Positions 7,525 to 16,533 are shown, counted from the stretch's first letter. The stretch is 64,000 nucleotides of DNA from Campylobacter sp. RM16187 (GCF_025319965.1 NZ_CP012549.1:372001-436000); one strand, 5' to 3'. Numbers and translations are program-made. Notes: generated from the sequence alone by a model not told the origin.

Positions 7525-8847
7525 ATGCCGCTTAATATAGTAAAGAAAGCAAATTCGCCTCAAATCAAAAAAAATAACGACAAAACTGCCGTCATCACGA
7601 TACTTGGCATACAAGGTCAAAAAGATAACATTAAAACCGAAGGTTGCGCTAAGTATTATTTTGCTGGTGAGAACCTTGATAAATCACAAGAGTTTTTTAA
7701 TACATTGCCGTTGCTCGCAGATAAATTTGGTGCAGAAAATATAGTGCCTATATATACTGCCGAAGCTAGGGAGTTTAATGAAGCCGTCGTGGCACAGTAT
7801 GCGAATTTTGAGATAAATTTTAACGATGATTATAAGATAGTAGATGAGAAAAATTTTGAGGCTTTGTTTGAGATATTTGAAAGAGCGATAGATGATCTAG
7901 TAAAAAGCGGAGTCGGTAGAATAGTTTTTGATGTGACACATGGCTTCCGTCATCTGCCATTGCTAGCGCTAGTCGATCTACTTATACAAAATTTCTCAAA
8001 TGTCTCCCAAATAGATCAAATTTTATTTGCTAAAGAGATAGAAAAATTTAAACTATATGAGATAATAGATCTGAGGCAATACCTAGATATCGCCAACATC
8101 GCCTTTGTGATCGCGGCTTTTTCGCAAAACTATACTCTAGCGCAGCACATAAAAACAAAGAAATTTGAGTCGCTGGTAAATGCTTTAAATGCGTTTTCGC
8201 ATAATATATTAAGTCTCAATATAGCAAAGCTGAAAAGCTCGCATGGTGAGTTGATAAAAGAGCTTGATAAGATAGATGATGTCGCTCTTATATCAAGAGC
8301 TAAAAATTTAAAAGAGAAGCTAAGCAAAATATGCGACTGGGACGATAGTGCATATGTTTTTAGATATAAATTAGCTAAAGATATGTTTGAAAAGGGTTAT
8401 TTGCTGCAGTCGCTAGTGCTCTTGTTTGAGAGCGTGAATAGCTATATAGTTAGCGTATTTGAAAAAAATATCCCTTTCATATTTAATAAAATTTTAGATG
8501 AATGCTCTAAAATGGGTGTGCGTAAAAATTATCTTATAAGCAATTTTTTTATTCAGTCGTTAAAAACTAGAGCGCACGAGACCGATGATGACTTTGTCGG
8601 CAGGACTATGAAAAATTTGAAGTATCTCGAACTTTCAAAAACAGATATAAAAGATATTAGACTGGTCATAAATACAAAATTTGGTTCGAGTAACGAACTG
8701 GCTAAATATCATAAGCAGTTAGATGATTTGCGCAATGACTTCGCGCACGGAAATATTAGCGAAGAAGAATTTAGTCATATTAAACAAGAGATAAAAAAGC
8801 TGTTTGATAGATATCATAATTTTATAAATATACAAGAAAGCCTATAA
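7525..8847 (+). CDS. csx1: CARF-HEPN cyclic-oligoadenylate-activated RNase (Csx1/TM1812 type)
   Basis: 440 residues. The N-terminal half is a CARF-type sensor: a hydrophobic ITILGIQG strand and the FDVTHGFRHLP signature of the TM1812/Csx1 group near residue 140. The C-terminal helical part ends with LRNDFAHG at about residue 402-409, the R-x4-H catalytic motif of HEPN RNases. Type III effectors make cyclic oligoadenylates on target recognition, and these activate such enzymes to cut RNA broadly. It is 102 bp after csx20 and 69 bp before darT, all on the plus strand. A 30-residue low-complexity N-terminus precedes the CARF strand. Confidence 0.85.
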   Translation: MPLNIVKKANSPQIKKNNDKTAVITILGIQGQKDNIKTEGCAKYYFAGENLDKSQEFFNTLPLLADKFGAENIVPIYTAEAREFNEAVVAQYANFEINFNDDYKIVDEKNFEALFEIFERAIDDLVKSGVGRIVFDVTHGFRHLPLLALVDLLIQNFSNVSQIDQILFAKEIEKFKLYEIIDLRQYLDIANIAFVIAAFSQNYTLAQHIKTKKFESLVNALNAFSHNILSLNIAKLKSSHGELIKELDKIDDVALISRAKNLKEKLSKICDWDDSAYVFRYKLAKDMFEKGYLLQSLVLLFESVNSYIVSVFEKNIPFIFNKILDECSKMGVRKNYLISNFFIQSLKTRAHETDDDFVGRTMKNLKYLELSKTDIKDIRLVINTKFGSSNELAKYHKQLDDLRNDFAHGNISEEEFSHIKQEIKKLFDRYHNFINIQESL

Positions 8848-8860
8848 TTTAATATTTTTA

Positions 8861-8917
8861 GACACTATATGTCTATAATGTCCCTTATAATCTCCGAAAA
8901 AATAACGGAGATTATAA
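8861..8917 (+). promoter_or_regulatory. darT control region: operator, two -10 boxes and a hairpin covering the ribosome site
   Basis: GACACTATATGTC (8861-8873) is followed directly by TATAAT (8874-8879). A second TATAAT (8886-8891) lies in the 5' arm of a perfect 12-bp inverted repeat (8885-8896 and 8906-8917, loop 9 nt). The 3' arm contains the CGGAG ribosome site and the first base of the darT start codon. Transcripts starting upstream would hide the ribosome site, while a start from the second box would leave out the 5' arm. Confidence 0.6.
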
Positions 8918-9537
8918 TGAGCAACCAAGCTTTCTTAGACGGTATGAGCGAAATTTTTCATATGACGGACTATAATAATTTAAAAAACATTTTATTACAT
9001 GGCTTGCAAAATCACTACAACACCTACAAACAAGTAGATATCAGTAACCAAGAGGTTAACGCAAGACGCGAAAGGGTTGAGCGTATATATGGACGTAAAA
9101 TCCACGACTATGTCCCTTTTTATTTTAACCCACGCAATGCCATGCTTTATAAAAATAGAAACAATGCTCGTGTTGTCATTTTGGGGCTTGATGTTCGGGT
9201 TATCAAAGATCATCGCAATGGTTTTTTAATCTCTGATCGCAATGCATCTGCAGATGAAGCTAAATTTAGCAGATACTTGCCTGACTTGCAAAATCCAAAT
9301 TTTATAAATTTTAATGATGTTTTTTCTGAAAGATGGTGTAATAATGGCGTTAGATATGATGATATTAAGCAAAAAATGATGGCAGAAATTTTGATAGATG
9401 ATGTCGTCTATAGTCGCTATATATGTTCTATATATGTTAAAGATCGGGTATGCAAAAAAACTATCGAAGATCAACTGGCTGGCGATCTTAAAATGTATAA
9501 TATCAACGTCATAGTTGATCCAGCTAAATTTTTCTAA
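8917..9537 (+). CDS. darT: DarT-family DNA ADP-ribosyltransferase toxin
   Basis: 206 residues from the ATG at 8917, chosen because CGGAG lies just upstream and the family N-terminus (IFHMTDYNNLKNIL) follows shortly after. An in-frame ATG at 8869 would sit inside the promoter. Family marks are HMT, HDYVPFYFNPRNAMLY, SDRNAS and the catalytic Glu in MMAEILI (about residue 155). DarT attaches ADP-ribose to thymidine in single-stranded DNA and blocks replication; DarTG systems act in phage defence. darG follows after 8 bp as the antitoxin. All key motifs look intact. Confidence 0.9.
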   Translation: MSNQAFLDGMSEIFHMTDYNNLKNILLHGLQNHYNTYKQVDISNQEVNARRERVERIYGRKIHDYVPFYFNPRNAMLYKNRNNARVVILGLDVRVIKDHRNGFLISDRNASADEAKFSRYLPDLQNPNFINFNDVFSERWCNNGVRYDDIKQKMMAEILIDDVVYSRYICSIYVKDRVCKKTIEDQLAGDLKMYNINVIVDPAKFF

Positions 9538-9545
9538 GGGTAAAA

Positions 9546-10229
9546 ATGGTAACACTAAAACATGGAAATATATTTAACACCAAAGCAGGCACTATAGTAA
9601 ATACTATCAACTGCGTAGGCGTTATGGGTGCCGGCATAGCCTATGAGTTTAGGTTGCGCTATCCTGAGATGTTCTCACGATATGTCGAGCTTTGCGGTGA
9701 AGGCAACCCAAATAAAATAGAAATAGGAAAACTATGGCTATATAAAGCAAACGATGGGCGACAGGTGCTAAATTTCCCGACTAAAAAGCACTGGAAAGAC
9801 CCATCTAAAATGAGCTACATAAAAGCCGGTCTAGAAAAATTTGTGAATACTTATGCGAGCAAAAACATCAACCACATCGCATTTCCACTGCTTGGTACAT
9901 CAAATGGTGGTCTTGATAAAGAAGAAGTTATAAATTTGATGATGGAATTTCTAGAGCCTTTAGAAATAGAGTGTGAAATTTGGGAATTTAATGAGAGCGC
10001 AAGCGATGATTTGTATGATGAATTTGCACTAAATTTCGATATAGATGAACTCAAAAGACAAGCCAAAGCCATGGATATAAAAAATATAAGATTTCAAGCC
10101 ATAAAAGATGCGATAGATAGCGGACTATATCACTCGCTAAGCTCTTTGCTAAGGGCTCCTGGCATAGGCGACAAGTCCCTTGAGGCATGTTTTAAGATAG
10201 TTAAAGGCATGCCCAAAAGACTATTTTAG
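9546..10229 (+). CDS. darG: DarG macrodomain antitoxin
   Basis: 227 residues. The first about 155 form a macrodomain: IVNTINCVGVMGAGIA (ADP-ribose binding), LNFPTKKHWKDPS, and FPLLGTSNGGLDKEEV. Macrodomain DarG removes ADP-ribose from DNA and reverses DarT damage. The C-terminal about 70 residues fit the part that binds and inhibits DarT. It is coupled to darT and its stop abuts the stop of the convergent WYL gene. Confidence 0.92.
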   Translation: MVTLKHGNIFNTKAGTIVNTINCVGVMGAGIAYEFRLRYPEMFSRYVELCGEGNPNKIEIGKLWLYKANDGRQVLNFPTKKHWKDPSKMSYIKAGLEKFVNTYASKNINHIAFPLLGTSNGGLDKEEVINLMMEFLEPLEIECEIWEFNESASDDLYDEFALNFDIDELKRQAKAMDIKNIRFQAIKDAIDSGLYHSLSSLLRAPGIGDKSLEACFKIVKGMPKRLF

Positions 10230-11189
10230 CTAGAGTAAATTTTTACCTTCTTCTATCTTTTTTATAATCTTTTGTTTTAGCTCCATTGGAGCTAAAATTT
10301 TAATGTATCCCAAAAATTCCATAATAAAAAACTCTATCTCTTTAAGATCGCTAAAATGGTAGCTAACTACGATCGCCCCGTCTGGCTTGCGCTCTATGAT
10401 TTTTTGCGACTGAAAAAAGTTTTTTCTCTCAAACAAAAAGGCCTTTTTCGGGCTGATCTCAAGGCGCACCTCCACTAGTGACGTCTTCCACTTATGCGAA
10501 AAAACAGCAAACGGCGTCTGGATACTTTTTATAAAATCATCGATATTATAGTCGTGATTAAACGTTTCACCTTTAACAACCTCCAAATTTGTTATCCCAG
10601 CTATCCTAAAAAGTGAAAAATCATACTCGTTGTTTGTATTTGCCAGATATAAATTTTCATTGATTAGTAAAATCTTATACGGCTTTACTTCTTTAAATTT
10701 TTTGCGATCAGTTTTATTTGTCGGAGTGTATTCAATCGCAAGTTTTTTGCGGTAGCGTATCGCATCTTCTAGTGTTTTTATGACGTTCTTGTCTAGCTCC
10801 GTCTCGATCGGGCTTGTGATAAAGTCATAAACACCAAATGATTCATTTAGCATTTGAGATATTGCAGTTTTTTTACTATTGTCATTGAATTTTTGAGAGT
10901 TTTTGTCTAGCATTGCATAGATTATTTTTAAAACATTTCTTTTTCTTTCGTCAAGCAAATCATCTAGCAAATTAGTATTAATCGCCTGATAACAACCAGA
11001 CTCTGTTCGTTTTATCTCTATTTCATTAAATACATTTTTTATTGCTTCAAAGTCACGTCTTACGGTTTTATAGTTAAGCCTTGGTTTGTCATCTTTTTCA
11101 TTTATCCATAGCTCATCTTGTGCGGTGTCAATTATCTCGCCACGGTTTAGTTTTTTAAGTAGCCATAGTATCCTGGTCTGAGCGTCCAT
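10230..11189 (-). CDS. WYL-domain transcriptional regulator (wHTH-WYL)
   Basis: 319 residues. The N-terminus has a winged helix with the typical KTVRRDFEAIKNVF recognition segment; the middle holds a WYL-like domain (SLFRIAGITNLEVVKGE) and a WCX-like C-terminus. Related regulators (BrxR, CapW) repress phage-defence operons until infection. It is convergent with darTG and has its own promoter in the 20-bp palindrome at 11231-11250, so autoregulation is likely. I infer that it also reads the GACA-N5-TGTC sites in the window. Confidence 0.85.
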   Translation of the reverse strand: MDAQTRILWLLKKLNRGEIIDTAQDELWINEKDDKPRLNYKTVRRDFEAIKNVFNEIEIKRTESGCYQAINTNLLDDLLDERKRNVLKIIYAMLDKNSQKFNDNSKKTAISQMLNESFGVYDFITSPIETELDKNVIKTLEDAIRYRKKLAIEYTPTNKTDRKKFKEVKPYKILLINENLYLANTNNEYDFSLFRIAGITNLEVVKGETFNHDYNIDDFIKSIQTPFAVFSHKWKTSLVEVRLEISPKKAFLFERKNFFQSQKIIERKPDGAIVVSYHFSDLKEIEFFIMEFLGYIKILAPMELKQKIIKKIEEGKNLL

Positions 11190-11223
11190 TGTTTTGTCCT
11201 TTATATTTTAAAGTTTTTTATAG

Positions 11224-11278
11224 ATTATACACAATATGTCCACATGTTGTCTTATAATTCACTCAACGAAACAAAATA
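11224..11278. promoter_or_regulatory. Divergent promoter/operator between the WYL gene and the 51-aa gene (copy 1 of a 55-bp repeat)
   Basis: The palindrome ACAATATGT-CC-ACATGTTGT (11231-11250) sits between two facing -10 boxes: ATTATA (11224-11229, TATAAT on minus, towards WYL) and TATAAT (11253-11258, plus). On the minus strand it reads as two GACA halves 11 bp apart. The same 55 bp recurs at 11512. Confidence 0.7.
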
Positions 11279-11300
11279 ATTCAACACAAAGGGGTCCAAA

Positions 11301-11456
11301 ATGGCAAAATGTTATTCTCGTTCTTATTCAAAATCATGCTCTGGCAGATCATACTCATCTGCTCGCGCTCATCAAAAAGTCGGTCAAAGCTTTGGTGGCT
11401 ACACTAAAGTTCAAACCACTAAGGGCACGTTTCGCATGAAGCCAACTTCCAAATAG
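11301..11456 (+). CDS. Small basic Ser/Tyr/Lys-rich protein, 51 aa
   Basis: The frame begins MAKCYSRSYSKSCSGRSYSS and ends FRMKPTSK. Its ribosome site is AAAGGGG, 6 nt before ATG. It has repeated S-Y/R and S-x-S steps, two Cys and high positive charge. It is driven from the WYL-shared divergent promoter. The end of the gene folds into a hairpin (GCCAACT...AGTTGGC around the stop), possibly a terminator. No family recognised. Candidate roles are a nucleic-acid-binding or membrane-active peptide kept repressed by WYL. Confidence 0.6.
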   Translation: MAKCYSRSYSKSCSGRSYSSARAHQKVGQSFGGYTKVQTTKGTFRMKPTSK

Positions 11457-11511
11457 TTGGCTCATGCAAGCTGTGAATTTAAGTTCATGGTTTGTTTGAA
11501 GGTTTTTAAGA

Positions 11512-11566
11512 ATTATACACAATATGTCCACATGTTGTCTTATAATTCACTCAACGAAACAAAATA
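11512..11566. repeat. Second exact copy of the 55-bp divergent promoter/operator
   Basis: Identical to 11224-11278, with -10 boxes at 11512-11517 (minus) and 11541-11546 (plus). No protein gene follows on the plus strand for about 375 bp, so it could drive an RNA that contains the structured element at 11692. Confidence 0.8.
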
Positions 11567-11691
11567 TTTATTCTTATATTTTATTATATTTTAAAATCAT
11601 AAAATTTTATATCTACTTGTTTTTTATATTTTTGTTTTATTGCTATATTTAATAATATTTTTATAGTATCTAATATAATATAATTCATAGC

Positions 11692-11762
11692 CCGTCTGGC
11701 AAGACCTTACAGCACTATCTAATCGATAGTGCTAAGTAAGTTTTAGCACTATGGTGCTAAAA
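11692..11762 (+). ncRNA. Candidate structured RNA/DNA element, copy 1
   Basis: CCGTCTGGCAAGACCTTAC is followed by a 9-bp hairpin (AGCACTATC / GATAGTGCT), then AAGTAAG whose GTAAG can pair with CTTAC. A second perfect hairpin (TTTTAGCAC-TATG-GTGCTAAAA) follows. A partner at 35457 has the same flanks but a different, still perfectly paired stem. The rest of 11567-11942 is AT-rich with nothing else I can name. Confidence 0.5.
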
Positions 11763-11942
11763 CTATATCGATAGATAAAATTTTTATGCTTATTTCACTG
11801 TGTAGATTTCATTTTTTTAAGCTAGTTTGTTGATTGCTATATCGTGCAAATAGTGCATATGCTTAAGAATATATTAATAATATTTGATCTATACTTCTCG
11901 TGCAGCTCACGCATATAATTAATATTGTATTAAGGATATAGG

Positions 11943-13526
11943 ATGAATCAAGTATCTCTAGAAATAGTAAGAATTCTAAAAAATAGCAATACATTACTTA
12001 CAAGATTACAGATAGAAAATAATATTCAGAGATTATCAAAAAGAACCATCCAGAATGAGCTAAAAAAGCTAAGCGAGCTAAAGCGAATAAGAGTGATAGG
12101 GCAGGCTTCAAGTACGGCTTATGAAATTTCAGACGAGTATTCTAATTTTGAGCATCGCCTATTTATTTACCAAAACCAAATTTTAATAGGCTATTTGGGC
12201 TATGATTACGAGAACTACTACTTTGCGTATGATACGGATTTTTTACTTGGTGGTAGATATGGCGTTAAATTTGAGATGCCGATTGATTTTAAAATTTATA
12301 CGAGTAAGAGTTGCTTTGTGGATTTTGAGGAGTCGCTACCTGAGGGAATAGATAGAAAGATATTAATAGATAAAGCCGGTAATGCTACAGAGTTTTTCTT
12401 GCTACTGCATAATGACTATAGCAAGAACGATCTTATATTTTCGCCAAGTGCTTTGGAATTTGGTCGTGAGATAAAGCCTCAAAGTTATCTTTCCGGGAAG
12501 GATAAAATTTTAGGTACTAATACTTTTCCCAATATTCTAAAATACGATGTGGATATAGATGATGTATCGCTTTTCCCAAGTAAATTTATGAGCGATAGCG
12601 AAGATATAAAGCATGTAAGAACTATGAGTTTATCAGGCTATCAGCATAAACTTCAAGTAGTGGTAAAGGACAATACAATACGAGTGGCTAAAAATGAAGA
12701 TAATGCGAAGTTTTTTATCAAGCCATACGATACACTAAAAGCCGATGAAAACAGCGACTACTACTTCCCGCATATTGCTATAAACGAACATTTGCATATG
12801 AGCTTTGCAAAAAACGAGTTAGGCTTTGATGTGCCTATGAGCGGAGTGTTTAAAAGAGAGCAGGATAGAGAGTATCACTACTTTATCAAGTATTTTGATA
12901 GGATTGGCGCTTATAAATTTCAACGAAAAGAGTTTTCTACATTTATGGGGTTAAGTAGTGAGAGTAAATATAAAGCCTCATCTGAAAAATTATTTGATAT
13001 GGCGGCTAAGATACTGCCAAACAGTGATGATAGACTAAGAATGATTGAGTATTTTTTTTATTCCTTTCTTATTAGACACGAGGATATGCATACGAAAAAC
13101 ATATCGGTTATTTACGATAATGGCAAAATTTTACTAGCCCCTCTTTATGATATCGCTTGCACCGGCTTTTATGAGGGTATCAAAAACTACGAGTCGCATT
13201 TAAGTATAAACGGCAAGCAGACAAATATAAGATATAACGACTTTATGGAAATAGTAAAAAGAGCTAAGGTTGATAGAGCTAAGTTTAATAAGTCGGCTAA
13301 AAATATAGTAGAAATCTACATAAAAAAGATGCCCAAGTATATCAAAAAACTAGAAAAGCTTGACGGGCTGGACTTTTACAAAAAAGATAGAGCCAACGCT
13401 GAGGACAAAAGGATAAATATAAAGGCTAAAACTACGCTTTCAGAAGTGATGATGAGGCACTTTGAACAAAGATGCGAGACTCTAAAAAGAAATGGTTGGT
13501 TTGAGAAGTTAGGTATTGATGATTAG
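11943..13526 (+). CDS. HipA-family serine/threonine kinase with fused N-terminal winged helix
   Basis: 527 residues. Residues 1 to about 65 form a wHTH (ILKNSNTLLTRLQIENN...RTIQNELKKLSELKRI). The kinase part has SLSGYQHKLQVVV (HipA-like Gly loop containing the autophosphorylated Ser), IKYFDR, and RHEDMHTKN at about residue 378 (catalytic Asp and metal-binding Asn), then LAPLYDIA. HipA kinases inactivate translation factors such as GltX and cause growth arrest. No separate hipB is visible, so the fused wHTH may take the regulatory role. The start has an AAGGATATAGG ribosome site. Confidence 0.75.
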   Translation: MNQVSLEIVRILKNSNTLLTRLQIENNIQRLSKRTIQNELKKLSELKRIRVIGQASSTAYEISDEYSNFEHRLFIYQNQILIGYLGYDYENYYFAYDTDFLLGGRYGVKFEMPIDFKIYTSKSCFVDFEESLPEGIDRKILIDKAGNATEFFLLLHNDYSKNDLIFSPSALEFGREIKPQSYLSGKDKILGTNTFPNILKYDVDIDDVSLFPSKFMSDSEDIKHVRTMSLSGYQHKLQVVVKDNTIRVAKNEDNAKFFIKPYDTLKADENSDYYFPHIAINEHLHMSFAKNELGFDVPMSGVFKREQDREYHYFIKYFDRIGAYKFQRKEFSTFMGLSSESKYKASSEKLFDMAAKILPNSDDRLRMIEYFFYSFLIRHEDMHTKNISVIYDNGKILLAPLYDIACTGFYEGIKNYESHLSINGKQTNIRYNDFMEIVKRAKVDRAKFNKSAKNIVEIYIKKMPKYIKKLEKLDGLDFYKKDRANAEDKRINIKAKTTLSEVMMRHFEQRCETLKRNGWFEKLGIDD

Positions 13527-13586
13527 TTATGTCATGCAAAATTTTAAACTATTTAAATTTTTCCAATTAAGATAAGGTAGTCATTG

Positions 13587-13640
13587 TTTTGATTAAAAAG
13601 CTTATTTAAAGGTAGTTACAAGATATTTTGAATAGTTACT
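13587..13640 (-). pseudogene. Fragment of a former integrase copy
   Basis: The text TTTTGATTAAAAAGC...TTTTGAATAGT matches, with several changes, an internal part of the adjacent int gene near 13870-13925 in the same orientation. It is likely a relic left by recombination between int copies. Confidence 0.5.
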
Positions 13641-13667
13641 AAATTTGTTGCCTAGTTTTAAGTTCGT

Positions 13668-14828
13668 TTAATACTCATACAAAGCCTCCACCATCTCTCT
13701 TCCACTATCTGGCATTAGTTTCGCGTATCTTAGAGTATGATTGATATCCGAGTGGTTCATTAGCTTTTTTATCGTTAGTATCGGAGTGCCTTTTATAGCA
13801 AGATGCGAAGCGAACGTATGCCTAAGGGTATGAATAACTACTCTATTGGTTGCGTCGCTTATATCTAAATTTTGATTAAAAAGCTTATTTAAAAGTGGTT
13901 GTAAAACATTTTGAATAGTGGCTTTGGGTTTATTTACTAAAAAGTCGTTAGGAGATATGGTGGTATAAATTTGATTTATCATTTCTAATGCTCTTTTGCT
14001 TAAAAATCCAGTATATGTGCTCTTTGTTTTAAAATCGCTAATAGTAACTGACTTAGTCGAAAGTGACAAATCCTTTTTCTTAATATTTAAAACCCCTTCT
14101 AATCTAGCACCTGTACAAAGCGCAAGTTCAACGAACAGCTCTAAGGCAAAATCTTCTTTGGCTGCTACTTCTTTACGTAAAAGCTCTATCTCTATAAGCT
14201 CTAAAAATCTCTCTCGTTTATTGTTTGGTTTTTTTAGCTCTATCTTGTATGGGCTAATGTGACTTATGAGATCATTCTTTATGGCATGGTTAAAAATCGT
14301 CCTAGCGATACCCATTATAGCGTTTATCCTAGATTGTGACAGTTTGCGTTTAGTTTTAGGAGATACCATCTGCGAAATATCCTTATGATGCTCGTTTATC
14401 ATTTCAGGAGTGATCTGAGTCGTAGCTAGACTGCCTAATTTATCCTTGTGGTAAATCTCATAATCTCGTCTTTGCTCTTTTATGTTTGTAGCGTTATCAG
14501 GTTCTTTTTCTAGCTTGTAGTTAAAAAAGGCATCTGCGATCTCATCAAATTTAAGCGAGTTTTTGTTGTTTTTGGCTACTATTTTTTTAGATATGCTATC
14601 GGGAAGCTCTCCGTTTCTTTGTTTGGCGTCGAATTCTTTCTTTTTGTTATACGCGTAGGTTATATTTACGCCTTCGGATTTCGATCCGATTTTGACGTTT
14701 GCCTTTTTACCCTCAAGTGTAACTCTCATATAAAAAACCACGTCGCCGTTAGCTAGATTATTAAAGAAAATTCCGGGGTATTTATTTACCCCGAACGACA
14801 AGTTGTAATTTTTAAGTTTTCCTGCCAT
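13668..14828 (-). CDS. int: Tyrosine recombinase/integrase, copy 1
   Basis: 386 residues. The N-terminal DNA-binding part (LEGKKANVKIGSKS) precedes a catalytic domain with CTGARLEGVL (Arg), HTLRHTFASH (His-x2-Arg) and LMNHSDINHTLRYAKL with the nucleophilic Tyr. It faces a tRNA-like att core at 14982-14998. It is nearly identical to the copy at 36715-37872, differing only in the last few codons. Likely integrates and excises the module next to it. Confidence 0.93.
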   Translation of the reverse strand: MAGKLKNYNLSFGVNKYPGIFFNNLANGDVVFYMRVTLEGKKANVKIGSKSEGVNITYAYNKKKEFDAKQRNGELPDSISKKIVAKNNKNSLKFDEIADAFFNYKLEKEPDNATNIKEQRRDYEIYHKDKLGSLATTQITPEMINEHHKDISQMVSPKTKRKLSQSRINAIMGIARTIFNHAIKNDLISHISPYKIELKKPNNKRERFLELIEIELLRKEVAAKEDFALELFVELALCTGARLEGVLNIKKKDLSLSTKSVTISDFKTKSTYTGFLSKRALEMINQIYTTISPNDFLVNKPKATIQNVLQPLLNKLFNQNLDISDATNRVVIHTLRHTFASHLAIKGTPILTIKKLMNHSDINHTLRYAKLMPDSGREMVEALYEY

Positions 14829-14981
14829 AATATCCCCTAAATTTGTTCCCTATTTGTTCCCAAAATTTGTAAAAATGCATGATATTCTAGTGTAACTTAG
14901 AATATGCTTAAGCTATTAAATAGCGTATTTTAGGGATTTATAGAGTATTTTGGGGTATTTAAGAATTATATATTTTTGAAT

Positions 14982-14998
14982 CCAGCATCCGGAGCCAT
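14982..14998. other. Putative attachment core, tRNA-3'-end-like
   Basis: GAATCCAGCATCCGGAGCCA resembles the end of a tRNA T-loop, T-stem and acceptor with CCA. Repeated at 24579, 38026 and 46585. No complete tRNA is present. Confidence 0.7.
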
Positions 14999-15181
14999 TT
15001 CCTTTTGGTTCTATTTTTTTCTTTATTTTTCCGTTTTATTCTTTTTCTTTCCAAAAAGTTCTTAAAAAGCCTTAAATACGAGCTCATAATCAACTATTTT
15101 TCTTTGATTTTTGATCTATTTTTGCTTAAATTTTTCTTATTTTTTCCTTAAATTTCTTATTGATTCTATTCTATTCCGAAA

Positions 15182-15235
15182 AAAAGTGTGTCGAATTTGT
15201 GTCGCTACGCTTTATACTCTTAGCGACACACTTTT
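15182..15235. repeat. Nested inverted repeats near the module end
   Basis: AAAAGTGTGTCG (15182-15193) pairs with CGACACACTTTT (15224-15235), and an inner GTGTCGCT / AGCGACAC pair is also present. A copy lies in the second long repeat near 38225-38279. Related GTGTGTCG text also flanks the other att cores. Possible recombinase arm sites. The rest of 14829-15519 shows no gene. Confidence 0.5.
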
Positions 15236-15519
15236 ATATTAAATCTATTATAAGACAGTTGTATTGATATCTATTGTTTAAATAAAACTATTGTTTACTT
15301 TTTAGTTGCTGGTTCTAATCCAAACGATGGACTTATAAAGTCAGTTATAATTTATCACTATATATGGCTATCAATATATCTTGAGTTTATCTCTGTTTGT
15401 CACAAGACTAGATTGCATACTTTAAGACTTCATTAAAGTTGTCAGTAATAAAATATTACTATCGTAAAAAGCTTTTTATGTTTAATTTAATTTTGCATAT
15501 AACTTTTTAAAGGACTAAT

Positions 15520-16533
15520 ATGCATTCCGCAACTCCTTTTTTTATAATCCTAATACTTCTTATCGTAACTTTCTTTATGGCTATAATCATTCCTAAAGGT
15601 ATACGTAAGCTAAGAGCGCTTCTTATATGGTTTTTAGTCTTTTTTGGAGACGGTATGATAGTCTCGACTATATTTCATGCTTATGGCTATGTATATGCCA
15701 AGATAAATATCTATGACGAGCCTAGTATAAATGCTTATTATTCAGGAGAAAGAACTACTACTCAAGGCTTTCCTGTTTTAAATCAACATACAGGCTATAA
15801 TGCAACCGAAGATATAGCCTTTAAAATGCTAATGAATGGTAGTTTAGACTATATAGATTATAAAGTTAAAAGCGATAATGAGGCTTATAACGGTAAGTAT
15901 TTCAGATTTTATCTTGATAACAATACATCAAAAAACTGTCATATGTCTGCAAACATAGATCTTATTGAATTTTTTCAAGATGAAAAAGTAACATATCAAG
16001 AGGTAAATGTATTTTTTAACGAACTACATTCAAACCAAAAAAGTGAGAAGCAAATATTTGAAGAGATAAAACTACTGATACAAGATAGAAATGATACAGA
16101 TGATTATGCTCCGCGAAGAGTATTTAGTTATATATCTGAAACAATGAAAAGTCTCAAAGAGATCTACAAAGATAAATGTATAGCCCGTAAAGAAATTTCA
16201 GAAGATGAGATAGCTCCTATTGAGATTTTAACCCAAGATCCTCATAGTCGTCCAATGGAACTTAAACCTAATATAACAACTGTATTTGATAATTTACTCG
16301 GGATAGAATTTAACTATGGAGGAATTATAAAAGATAGAAACACAGGTAAGATATTGGCGGATAATATATATATTATGGTTAGATATAAAGGCATAATGGT
16401 AGAGAGTCTTATAAAAGCAGTTGGTAGTCAATCAAGAATATCTTCAACCCGCTGTGACGGTGGTAAGAAGTATCATTTAGAAGAGTGCAATACTAAACTA
16501 ATAACAGAATTCTTTAGAAAGGATAAGAGATGA
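15520..16533 (+). CDS. Membrane-anchored hypothetical protein, possible immunity protein
   Basis: 337 residues. Hydrophobic segments at about 5-24 and 33-55 are followed by a large soluble part. GGIIKDRNTGKILADN near the C-terminus resembles the VIDNKTG segment of the other membrane proteins in this cluster. It has a ribosome site (AAAGGAC). It is the first gene of a run in which such proteins alternate with lipases, and its stop overlaps the ATG of a lipase pseudogene. I infer an immunity role by position only. Confidence 0.45.
   Translation: MHSATPFFIILILLIVTFFMAIIIPKGIRKLRALLIWFLVFFGDGMIVSTIFHAYGYVYAKINIYDEPSINAYYSGERTTTQGFPVLNQHTGYNATEDIAFKMLMNGSLDYIDYKVKSDNEAYNGKYFRFYLDNNTSKNCHMSANIDLIEFFQDEKVTYQEVNVFFNELHSNQKSEKQIFEEIKLLIQDRNDTDDYAPRRVFSYISETMKSLKEIYKDKCIARKEISEDEIAPIEILTQDPHSRPMELKPNITTVFDNLLGIEFNYGGIIKDRNTGKILADNIYIMVRYKGIMVESLIKAVGSQSRISSTRCDGGKKYHLEECNTKLITEFFRKDKR

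Larger units (their letters stand above)
13673..15322. repeat. Long direct repeat, copy 1 (int plus att plus 0.5 kb), about 1650 bp
   Basis: Near-identical to 36717-38366 at a constant offset of 23,044 bp. It includes int, the att core and the segment ending GCTGGTTCTAATCCA; sequences diverge abruptly after 15322 and 38366. Recombination between the copies could delete or circularise 23 kb. Confidence 0.95.
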
